From Mycolicibacterium sp. GF69 (GTDB taxonomy: Bacteria; Actinomycetota; Actinomycetes; Mycobacteriales; Mycobacteriaceae): DNA of 64,000 bases. Positions 18,219 to 25,203 of this stretch are shown piece by piece (the first letter of the stretch is position 1; the number at the start of each line of letters is the position of its first letter). Location of the stretch: NCBI RefSeq assembly GCF_003284965.1, contig NZ_QMEW01000025.1, positions 1 through 64,000 on the forward strand, in the 5' to 3' direction. The notes below the pieces were generated by a model. The model was not told the origin of the DNA. It worked only from the letters and a program-made list of their open reading frames with translations, and searched no databases. The position numbers and the translations under genes are program-made.

Positions 18219-19643
18219 ATGGCTCGACACACGACTTTCAGGTTCTGCCTCGATCCGACGCTCGCGCAGCGCGTCGCACTTGCTCGGCATTCGGGCGCTT
18301 CCCGGTTTGCCTACAACCAGTGCCTGAGTTTGGTCAAGACGGTGCTGGCCGACCGAAAGATGGATGCGAAGACTGTCGTTCCCTGGACCGGCTTCGACTT
18401 GATCAACGCGTTCAACCGTTGGAAGAAGACTGAGGCTGCCGGCCGAGTGTGGGCGGTAGCCAGCGATGGGACGATCGATATCACGGCCATCGGACTTTCG
18501 TGGCGCGATGACGTGTGCCAGCAAGTCTTCGAGGAGGCAGCGGTCGATTGTGGCCGCGCCCTGAAAGCATGGGCGGATTCTCGGTCGGGACGGCGCAAGG
18601 GTAGGCCCGTCGGATTTCCCAGGTTTAAGAAGAAGGTCGCCGCTGTGCCGTCGTTCCGGTTGCGTAACACCCATCGCACGGAGCGCCGACCCGCAATCCG
18701 CGTCGGCGAAAACAATCGGCCGCGCTCGATCACTGTGCCCCGGATCGGCCTGATCGCTGTGCATGACGACACTCGTCGGCTGCGTCGAATGCTCGCGAAC
18801 AACCGCGCCAGAATCCTTTATGTCGCCGTCAGCTGTCGCGGTGGGCGCTGGTGGGCGTCACTCGTCGTCGAGGCTGCCGACCTGCACCCGCAGCGCTGTC
18901 ACCGATCGAATAGCGAGGGTCGTGGCTGGGTCGGGGTCGATCGAGGCCTGACCAACTTCGCCGTTGCCGCCGCCGCCGACGGCATCGAAGTGGCGCGTTT
19001 CGACACCGCCCCAAGACCGCTGCGCGCGGCAATGACGCGTCAACGGAGACTTGCCAACCACCTCTCACGCAAGAAGAAGGGATCACGTCGCCACCGGCAA
19101 GCTGCTCAACAATTACGAAAACACCACCACCGAGTCGCCAACATCCGGCGACATTTCCTCCACCAAGTCTCAAACGCGCTGGTCAAAACCCACGACCGCC
19201 TCGTCATAGAGAATTTGAACGTGGTCGGGATGATGGCTAATCACCGTGTTGCTCAAGCGATCTCAGACTCAGGATGGTCCCGTTTCGCTCACATGCTGGA
19301 GTACAAGCAGGCTTGGCGCGGCGGGCAGCTCGTGATCGCTGACCGCTATTTTCCCTCCAGTAAAACGTGCTCGGCCTGTGGCGAGAGGAACGCTGACCTG
19401 ACACTCGCAGACCGAGTGTTCACATGCGGATGCGGATTCCGCGCGGACCGCGATCACAACGCCGCGGTGAATCTTGCGCGCTGGGTTGACAACGGCCACC
19501 ATCTCGATCGACCCCCGGACCCCCAAGCAGGGGGCCGGGCCAACAACGCCCGCCGACGGGATGGCGTCAATCGGCACCCTCGGTGTCCAGGCGGCGCCGG
19601 TCCGGACGAAGCGGGAACCGACGTTCACACCGCACCGGGGTGA
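18219..19643 (+). CDS. tnpB: TnpB, RNA-guided nuclease of an IS200/IS605- or IS607-type element
   Basis: 474 aa from ATG 18219. RuvC-like catalytic residues look intact: Asp about 241 in GVDRGLTNFAV, Glu about 331 in LVIENLNVVGM, and Asp in ADRDHNAAVNL near 410. Between the last two is the four-Cys zinc finger (CSACG near 384-387, CGCGF near 403-405). The N-terminal helix-turn-helix-like region (FRFCLDPTLAQRVALARHSG) is also present. No TnpA transposase lies alongside, so the element is TnpB-only here. Family members cut DNA guided by an RNA made from the 3' end of the gene and the right end. The C-terminal 40 residues are low-complexity, as expected if the DNA also encodes that RNA. It is inserted between two divergent tRNA promoters. 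Confidence 0.85.
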   Translation: MARHTTFRFCLDPTLAQRVALARHSGASRFAYNQCLSLVKTVLADRKMDAKTVVPWTGFDLINAFNRWKKTEAAGRVWAVASDGTIDITAIGLSWRDDVCQQVFEEAAVDCGRALKAWADSRSGRRKGRPVGFPRFKKKVAAVPSFRLRNTHRTERRPAIRVGENNRPRSITVPRIGLIAVHDDTRRLRRMLANNRARILYVAVSCRGGRWWASLVVEAADLHPQRCHRSNSEGRGWVGVDRGLTNFAVAAAADGIEVARFDTAPRPLRAAMTRQRRLANHLSRKKKGSRRHRQAAQQLRKHHHRVANIRRHFLHQVSNALVKTHDRLVIENLNVVGMMANHRVAQAISDSGWSRFAHMLEYKQAWRGGQLVIADRYFPSSKTCSACGERNADLTLADRVFTCGCGFRADRDHNAAVNLARWVDNGHHLDRPPDPQAGGRANNARRRDGVNRHPRCPGGAGPDEAGTDVHTAPG

Positions 19644-19772
19644 ACGCACGGACGCCCGAGGAGGGCGGTGCCAGCCGGCTCTGTGAAGTCGTGGGCACGC
19701 TTTATAGCTCAGTGGTAGGGGGACCCCGGCAGCAGTTACACAAGTCGGAAAGCCCTCCGATAGAGTGGCTCC
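19644..19772 (+). other. TnpB right-end region with a tRNA-like fragment and the tRNA-Lys promoter
   Basis: CGCCC-GAGGA-GGGCG just after the tnpB stop and GGGG-GA-CCCC near 19722-19731 form small hairpins of the kind seen in TnpB guide RNAs. TATAGCTCAGTGGTAG (19704-19719) matches the D-arm consensus of tRNAs, but no matching anticodon or T-arm follows, so it is a fragment or coincidence. A -10 box TAGAGT lies at 19761-19766, 7 bp before tRNA-Lys, with TTACAC 19 bp further up as a possible -35. Confidence 0.4.
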
Positions 19773-19848
19773 GCCCCCGTAGCTCACTCGGAAGAGCAGC
19801 GGACTTTTAATCCGCGGGTACGGAGATCGAAACTCCGCGGGGGCACCA
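19773..19848 (+). tRNA. tRNA-Lys (TTT) with an unusual T-loop
   Basis: Acceptor GCCCCCG/CGGGGGC, D-arm GCTC/GAGC, anticodon stem GCGGA/TCCGC with loop CTTTTAA (TTT), encoded CCA at 19846-19848. The T-stem CGGAG/CTCCG is perfect, but the loop reads ATCGAAA instead of the nearly invariant TTCGANN, so T54 is replaced by A. Everything else looks functional. Confidence 0.85.
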
Positions 19849-19851
19849 CAC

Positions 19852-19865
19852 ACCTCGCGCGAGGT
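19852..19865. terminator. Palindromic hairpin after tRNA-Lys
   Basis: ACCTCGCGCGAGGT is a perfect 14-bp palindrome (stem about 5 bp with a GCGC loop) starting 4 bp after the CCA end. It lies where a tRNA-Lys terminator is expected; there is no U-tract. Confidence 0.4.
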
Positions 19866-19977
19866 CGTGGCGTAGGCACCCTGCGAGCGCGCTTGTTCGT
19901 GTGCCGCCTCGGCGCTTAGGTACCCAACCCGGCGCTCGGGGTTGCGCCGCACGACCCGCTAGCCGGGGGTTCGTCCG

Positions 19978-21000
19978 TCAGACCTGCGGGCAGTAGAACT
20001 GCGGCTGGCCGCGGTACTCCAGCGGCGGCAGGTTGCGCGCCGGGGTCTCGACCAGTGGCGCGTCCGCCGGGAGCCGACCGCTGGCCCGGTCCATCGCGGA
20101 TCGCTTGCGCGGGTGCATCAGCCACCGCTTTGGCAACACCTTGCCCGCGAACGTCACGACATCGCAGAACCGCCGGTGCAACCACTCCTGTCGCCGAGTC
20201 CATGTGTAGCCCATCAACTCTCGGACCGGCGGGTCGTAGAGAGCCACGGTCATGAACGTCAGGAAGCGCTGCATCACTTTCAGGTTCAGCCGCCACAGCC
20301 GGTCGGGAACCCATTGCAGCGACGGGTGTTTGGGCATCGTGGACAGGTCCATCACCTCGCGGGCGGCCCAGTTGTTCTCCAAGACGTTGTTGCACATGTG
20401 ATCCCAGTACTCCTGGAACTCTTCCCACGACTTGGGCACCGGACGCATGCTCATCCCGTACATCCGGTACCAGGTGATGTGCTCGTCGAACAGCTGGCGC
20501 TTGTCGGCCTCGGTGAGCCCACCGCCGAACTTTTCGGCGGCCAGCAGGGTCGACTTGAAGAACGTCGCATGCGCCCAGTAGAAGACGTCGGGGTTCAGCG
20601 CGCTGTACCGGCGCCCCTGCTCGTCGACGCCTTTGATGCCGATGTGGTAGTCGCGAACCTCTGCGCCCGTCTTCGGCGCGCGATGACCGTCGAAGACCAC
20701 GCCCCCGATGGGATAGATCGACCGCAGCAGCCGCGGGATCCGCTCCAGGAAGAAGATCGAGTGCTCCTGCACCGCCGCGCCCAGCTGCGGGTGCATGTTC
20801 TGCATCGAGCCCGCCCAGGTGCCCTGAAACAGCCCCGTCCACTGCCCGAAGTAGCGCCAGGTCAGCGAGTCCGGGCCGAGCGGTGGCGCGTCATAGCCGC
20901 CGGACGTCACCGGGCAGCCGGCCGCCACCGCGTCCGGCTGCTCCTCGGGCGGGAATTGCCCCCGAGACACCGGGCACGTCTCAGACGTATCTTGAGTCAC
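19978..21000 (-). CDS. DUF2236 (MpaB/latex-clearing-like) oxygenase-family protein
   Basis: 340 aa. The order of motifs (WRYFGQWTGLFQGTWAGSMQ, the HPQLGAAVQEHS segment, IYPIGGVVFDGH, YWAHATFFKSTL, ITWYRMYGMSMRPVP) fits DUF2236, a heme-linked all-helical family that includes fungal MpaB and bacterial Lcp. The reaction is unknown. GTG 21000 is preferred over the upstream ATG 21054 because the longer form would run through a palindrome shared with the divergent TetR gene. It corresponds to M. tuberculosis Rv0826 by order. Confidence 0.75.
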   Translation of the reverse strand: MTQDTSETCPVSRGQFPPEEQPDAVAAGCPVTSGGYDAPPLGPDSLTWRYFGQWTGLFQGTWAGSMQNMHPQLGAAVQEHSIFFLERIPRLLRSIYPIGGVVFDGHRAPKTGAEVRDYHIGIKGVDEQGRRYSALNPDVFYWAHATFFKSTLLAAEKFGGGLTEADKRQLFDEHITWYRMYGMSMRPVPKSWEEFQEYWDHMCNNVLENNWAAREVMDLSTMPKHPSLQWVPDRLWRLNLKVMQRFLTFMTVALYDPPVRELMGYTWTRRQEWLHRRFCDVVTFAGKVLPKRWLMHPRKRSAMDRASGRLPADAPLVETPARNLPPLEYRGQPQFYCPQV

Positions 21001-21026
21001 TGAATGTACTTCCGTCCGGATCTGTA

Positions 21027-21038
21027 TCAGAATTCTGA
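21027..21038. promoter_or_regulatory. Palindrome between divergent genes, possible TetR operator
   Basis: TCAGAATTCTGA is a perfect 12-bp palindrome centred in the 73-bp gap between the DUF2236 gene and the TetR gene. Its position suits a repressor acting on both promoters. Confidence 0.45.
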
Positions 21039-21073
21039 CTACGAGCGTTGTCATTACCGAGCTTAGGAGGGAT

Positions 21074-21658
21074 GTGCCTTCGGGTCAACGACGGGGCCGA
21101 TGGTCCGGCGTGCCGCTGCAGGACCGGCAGGTCCTTCGCCGCGACGAACTCATCACCGCGGGTGCCGAGCTGCTCGGTAGCGCGGAGGGCCCTTCGCTCA
21201 CGGTCCGCGCCGTCTGCCGCACGGCCGGGCTGACTGAGCGCTACTTTTACGAAAGCTTCACCGACCGAGATGAGTTCGTCGGTGCCGTCTATGACGACGT
21301 GTGCACCAAAGCCATGTCGACGCTGGTATCGGCGGAGACACCGCGCGATGCGGTCGAGCGGTTCGTGGCGTTGATGGTCGACGATCCGACGCGGGGGCGG
21401 GTGCTGCTCTTGGCGCCGACGCGTGAGCCGGTGCTGACGCGGTCAGGCGCCGAGTGGATGCCCAGCTTTATCGAACTGCTGCAGCGCAAACTCACCCGCA
21501 TCACCGACCCCGCGCGGACGGCCATGGTCGCCACCGGGCTCATCGGCGCGCTGACCGCGCTGTTCACCGCCTACCTCAACGGTAGGCTGACGGTCACCCG
21601 CGAGCAGTTCATCGACTACTGCGTCGAGATGCTGCTCGGCCGTGTATCGAGCCGCTAG
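21074..21658 (+). CDS. TetR-family transcriptional regulator
   Basis: 194 aa. The helix-turn-helix VRAVCRTAGLTERYFYESFT is at about residues 43-62, followed by the helical regulatory domain. AGGAGG (21065-21070) is only 3 bases from GTG 21074, close for efficient initiation; ATG 21072 is out of frame and GTG 21110 is an alternative. It probably controls the divergent DUF2236 gene and itself. Confidence 0.8.
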   Translation: MPSGQRRGRWSGVPLQDRQVLRRDELITAGAELLGSAEGPSLTVRAVCRTAGLTERYFYESFTDRDEFVGAVYDDVCTKAMSTLVSAETPRDAVERFVALMVDDPTRGRVLLLAPTREPVLTRSGAEWMPSFIELLQRKLTRITDPARTAMVATGLIGALTALFTAYLNGRLTVTREQFIDYCVEMLLGRVSSR

Positions 21659-21664
21659 GCCGAT

Positions 21665-22081
21665 TCACTCGTCGGGCGTTACCGGGTTTTCGAGTTCCCG
21701 CTGTTCCTGATTCGCGGCTTCCTGTTCGGCCTTGGACTTCGCGGCCCGCCCGGCCGGGCTGCCAACCGACGTACCGGGATGGGTAGCCGTCGCGTACTCG
21801 CCGTTGCAGTTCAGCGCGACCGACATCTCGCTGTTGTCGACCGAATTGATGCGCAGGAATGACGAGTCCCAGACATTGGTGACGATGCAGTCGGCCAGGT
21901 CGAGCTTGTCACCGACTCGCGAAGCGACCACCGCCGTTCCCCCGGCGTTCTCGATCTGCTCCAGGGCGTCGGAGTACTTCATGCCCACGACGTTGGGAGC
22001 AGCAGCGGCGGCGCCCGTCCCGAACAGAACAGCGGCGCCCATCGCGGTTGAGAACCCGATGGAGATGACCTTCTTGACCAC
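21665..22081 (-). CDS. Secreted PASTA-like protein (paralog 1)
   Basis: 138 aa from GTG 22081, behind TGGAGG. A signal peptide (KKVISIGFSTAMGAAVLFGTG then AAAAAP, shown in pieces) leads to a mature domain with VVGMKYSDALEQIENAGGTA, the pattern of a PASTA repeat, then two Cys (LADCIV, LNCNGEY) likely joined by a disulfide. The C-terminal 35 residues are charged and end PVTPDE. It has a paralog directly upstream. The role is unknown, probably outside the membrane. Confidence 0.7.
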   Translation of the reverse strand: MVKKVISIGFSTAMGAAVLFGTGAAAAAPNVVGMKYSDALEQIENAGGTAVVASRVGDKLDLADCIVTNVWDSSFLRINSVDNSEMSVALNCNGEYATATHPGTSVGSPAGRAAKSKAEQEAANQEQRELENPVTPDE

Positions 22082-22182
22082 GACGCCTAACCTCCATGTC
22101 CGGGCGGTGTCCGCCAAGTAATCGCTGACCGCAGTTTATTGCGGTTCGGTACGCACCGCCACCGCAGCGAGGCGGTCGGACT

Positions 22183-22641
22183 CTAGTTGTTCGGGGTTAC
22201 CGGGCCGGCAAGTTCCTGCTCTTCGGCCGTGGCCGCTTGGCGCGCCGCTCTGGCCGCCTGGCGTTGCTGTTCGGCCTTGGCATCGCGACCGCTCGGGCTC
22301 ATCGCCGAGTTGCCCGGCACACCGGGTGCCGCCAGGGCCCCATTGCAGTTCAGCGCCACCATGACATCCTGGTTTGCCACCGGGCGACCACGTGAATTGG
22401 GGCGCCGCACCGCCGCATCCCATGCGTTCGTCACCAGACAGTCGGCCTCGTCGGCGCCGCTGCCCACGCGCGTCGCCACCACGGCGTTCCCACCGTTCTG
22501 TTGGATGATCCGCTGGGCGTCGCTATAGGGGCGGTTGACGACGTCGGGGACGGCGCCGGCTTCACCTGCCCCGGCGAGCGCGGCGCTTGCCGCTGCCCCG
22601 GCGAAAATCACGGCGACCAATAGCTGCCACGTTCTGAGCAA
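22183..22641 (-). CDS. Secreted PASTA-like protein (paralog 2)
   Basis: 152 aa, same plan as its neighbour: signal peptide (residues 1-30), PDVVNRPYSDAQRIIQQNGG (PASTA-like), two Cys in EADCLVTNAWD and LNCNG, an Ala/Gln/Arg-rich helix and the end PVTPNN. The two genes probably arose by tandem duplication and may share a leftward transcript. ATG 22641 gives the signal peptide directly. Confidence 0.7.
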   Translation of the reverse strand: MLRTWQLLVAVIFAGAAASAALAGAGEAGAVPDVVNRPYSDAQRIIQQNGGNAVVATRVGSGADEADCLVTNAWDAAVRRPNSRGRPVANQDVMVALNCNGALAAPGVPGNSAMSPSGRDAKAEQQRQAARAARQAATAEEQELAGPVTPNN

Positions 22642-22735
22642 CGCCCGTCCTCCGAGTCTTCGTGCCGTCGAATTCGGGCGCAGATGTTTGCCCGCCGCGC
22701 ATGCTACATCGGCTGTTGCGCCTCGTGGGGCGCAT

Positions 22736-22784
22736 GTGACACCCCGGGACGAAACTTGTTGTCACCGGAGTACACAGATATATT
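22736..22784 (+). promoter_or_regulatory. desA1 promoter with overlapping inverted repeat
   Basis: TTGTTG (-35, 22756-22761), 17 bp, TATATT (-10, 22779-22784) is a strong SigA-type promoter, unusually AT-rich for this genome. Inverted repeats GTGACA (22736-22741) and TGTCAC (22760-22765) flank and overlap the -35 box and could bind a repressor; a TetR-type regulator (MadR) is reported for mycobacterial desaturase genes, but I cannot confirm its site here. Confidence 0.6.
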
Positions 22785-22848
22785 AATTGCAACCAACGGG
22801 CACAGATAACTTTGGTGAGGCTCGCGACGCGAGAAGGATTGAGGAGCG

Positions 22849-23847
22849 ATGCACGAGAACTTGACTGACCTACATCTGCTGCATGAGCTCGAGCCGGTGG
22901 TTGAGAAGAACCTCAACCGGCACCTGGCGATGCGTAAGGATTGGAATCCGCACGACTACATCCCGTGGTCGGACGGCAAGAACTACTACTCCCTCGGCGG
23001 CCAGGACTGGGATCCAGAGCAGGCCCAGCTGTCGGAGGTCGCCCAGGTGGCGATGATTCAGAACCTGCTGACCGAAGACAACCTGCCGTCCTACCACCGC
23101 GAGATCGCGATGAACTTCGGCATGGACGGCGCCTGGGGTCAGTGGGTGAACCGGTGGACGGCCGAGGAGAACCGACACGGTATCGCGCTGCGCGACTACC
23201 TCGTCGTCACCCGCGCGGTCGACCCCGTGCAGCTCGAGCAACTGCGCGTGGAGCAGGTCACCCGCGGCTTCTCCCCCGGCCAGAACCAGCAGGGCGATCT
23301 CTTCGCAGAAAGCCTCTTCGACTCGGTCATCTACGTCACGTTCCAGGAACTGGCGACCCGTGTCTCGCACCGCAACACCGGCAAGGCGTGCAACGAGACC
23401 GTCGCCGACCAGCTGTTGGCGCGGGTCTCCGCCGACGAGAACCTCCACATGATCTTCTATCGCGATGTCAGCGAGGCCGGTTTCGAGATCGCGCCGGATC
23501 AGGCGATGCATTCGCTGCACCGCGTGCTGCGCAACTTCAAGATGCCCGGGTACACGGTTCCGGAGTTCCGGCGCAAGGCCGTGATCATCGCCGTCGGCGG
23601 CGTCTACGACCCGCGCATCCACCTCGACGACGTGGTGATGCCGGTCCTCAAGAAGTGGCGCATCTTCGAGCGCGAGGACTTCACCGGCGAGGCCGCGCGC
23701 ATGCGCGACGACCTCGGCGTGCTCGTCGAGGAGCTGGATGAGGCCTCGCGGAAGTTCGAGGAATCCAAGCAGCGTCGCCTCGCGCGGGAGGCACGCAAGG
23801 CCGAGACGGTCGCTGCGAAGAAGGTTTTGGCTTCCTCCCCGTCATGA
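22849..23847 (+). CDS. desA1: Acyl-[ACP] desaturase
   Basis: 332-aa soluble di-iron desaturase. Iron ligands are in AEENRHG near residue 106 and ADENLHM near 196. The protein starts MHENLTDLHLLHELEPVVEK, characteristic of DesA1. In mycobacteria it introduces a double bond in long meromycolate or fatty acyl-ACP chains needed for mycolic acids and is essential. GAGGAG precedes ATG 22849. The stop overlaps the dihydrouridine synthase start (ATGA), so translation is coupled. The C-terminal Arg/Lys/Ala helix (residues 300-332) is low-complexity. Confidence 0.93.
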   Translation: MHENLTDLHLLHELEPVVEKNLNRHLAMRKDWNPHDYIPWSDGKNYYSLGGQDWDPEQAQLSEVAQVAMIQNLLTEDNLPSYHREIAMNFGMDGAWGQWVNRWTAEENRHGIALRDYLVVTRAVDPVQLEQLRVEQVTRGFSPGQNQQGDLFAESLFDSVIYVTFQELATRVSHRNTGKACNETVADQLLARVSADENLHMIFYRDVSEAGFEIAPDQAMHSLHRVLRNFKMPGYTVPEFRRKAVIIAVGGVYDPRIHLDDVVMPVLKKWRIFEREDFTGEAARMRDDLGVLVEELDEASRKFEESKQRRLAREARKAETVAAKKVLASSPS

Positions 23848-25004
23848 CGGTTCTGGCCGACGAGCGCGAACTGCTGATCGGCCCGATAGGGCTCCGCAGC
23901 CCGGTGGTGCTGGCGCCGATGGCCGGTGTGACCAACGTCGCGTTCCGCACCCTGTGCCGCGAACTGGAACTCGCTCGGGCGGGCACGGTCAGCGGTCTCT
24001 ACGTGTGCGAGATGGTCACCGCGAGGGCTCTGGTCGAACGGCACCCGGCCACCATGCACATGGTGACGTTCGCACCCGATGAGAGTCCGCGTTCGCTGCA
24101 GCTGTACTCCGTGGATCCGCAGAACACGTACGCCGCGGCGAAGATGATCGCCGACGAAGGGCTCGCCGACCACATCGACATGAACTTCGGCTGCCCGGTG
24201 CCCAAGGTCACCAGGCGCGGTGGTGGCGCGGCGTTGCCGTACAAGCGCAAGCTCTTCGGGCAGATCGTGAAGGCCGCGGTCACCGCGACCGAAGGCACCA
24301 ACATTCCCGTGACGGTGAAGTTCCGCATCGGCATCGACGACGCGCACCGTACCCATCTCGATGCCGGACGGATCGCCGCCGAGGAGGGCGCCGCCGCGGT
24401 GGCTTTGCACGCCCGCACGGCGGCCCAGCGCTACTCGGGTGCGGCCGACTGGGAACAGATCGCCGCGCTCAAGGAGCACATCACCGAGATCCCTGTGCTC
24501 GGTAACGGCGACATCTTCGAGGCCGCGGATGCACTGGCGATGATGTCGGCCACCGGATGCGACGGGGTGGTCATCGGTCGGGGCTGTCTCGGCCGGCCCT
24601 GGCTGTTCGCCGAGCTGTCGGCGGCCTTCGCCGGAAATCCGGCACCCACGCCGCCCACACTCGGCGAGGTGGCGTCGATCATCCTGCGGCACGGCGAGTT
24701 GTTGTCCGCCCATTTCGGCGAGGACAAGGGCATGCGCGACATCCGTAAACACGTCGCCTGGTATCTGCACGGCTTTCCCGCCGGCGCTGAGCTGCGACGG
24801 GCATTGGCGCTGGTCAAATCCCTCGCTGAGCTCGAGGAGCTGCTCGGCAGGCTCGACGTCGACGTGCCGTTCCCCGACGCCGCCACGGGTCCGCGCGGGC
24901 GCCAGGGCTCCGCGGCCTCGGTGGCTCTCCCGGATGGCTGGTTGACCGACCCGGACGACTGCACGGTGCCGTCCGGCGCCGAGGTGATGCACTCCGGTGG
25001 CTAG
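23844..25004 (+). CDS. dus: tRNA-dihydrouridine synthase
   Basis: 386-aa DusB-type flavoprotein that reduces uridine in the tRNA D-loop. FMN barrel start VVLAPMAGVTNVAFR near residue 21; the catalytic Cys is in MNFGCPVPKVTRRGGGAAL near 112; substrate and phosphate motifs LHARTAAQRYSG and IGRGCLGRPW are intact. It overlaps desA1 by 4 bases and is followed by a hairpin terminator. Confidence 0.92.
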   Translation: MTVLADERELLIGPIGLRSPVVLAPMAGVTNVAFRTLCRELELARAGTVSGLYVCEMVTARALVERHPATMHMVTFAPDESPRSLQLYSVDPQNTYAAAKMIADEGLADHIDMNFGCPVPKVTRRGGGAALPYKRKLFGQIVKAAVTATEGTNIPVTVKFRIGIDDAHRTHLDAGRIAAEEGAAAVALHARTAAQRYSGAADWEQIAALKEHITEIPVLGNGDIFEAADALAMMSATGCDGVVIGRGCLGRPWLFAELSAAFAGNPAPTPPTLGEVASIILRHGELLSAHFGEDKGMRDIRKHVAWYLHGFPAGAELRRALALVKSLAELEELLGRLDVDVPFPDAATGPRGRQGSAASVALPDGWLTDPDDCTVPSGAEVMHSGG

Positions 25005-25025
25005 GCCGCTGACCAGCCGTCTCGA

Positions 25026-25049
25026 AGTCGTCTCTTTTCCGAGACGACT
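25026..25049 (+). terminator. Hairpin terminator of desA1-dus
   Basis: AGTCGTCTC (25026-25034), loop TTTTCC, GAGACGACT (25041-25049): a perfect 9-bp stem 22 bp after the dus stop. A related element, tctcaggatgtctcag, follows at about 25063. Confidence 0.65.
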
Positions 25050-25203
25050 CTGACATCACATCTCTCAGGATGTCTCAGTACGATGTGAGTCTCGTTTGTA
25101 ATGCGGTTCCCTCAGCGGAGCCATCCAGGTGCTGTCGCAATGGCGCGGCGCGCCACGTACACCCGCGTGCTGCACGCAGTACGACTTGGAGGCCGGTCGG
25201 AAC

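Noticed and set aside
19700..19772. A second tRNA gene before tRNA-Lys
   Set aside because: Only a D-arm-like string is present; no acceptor pairing, anticodon stem or T-arm could be fitted.
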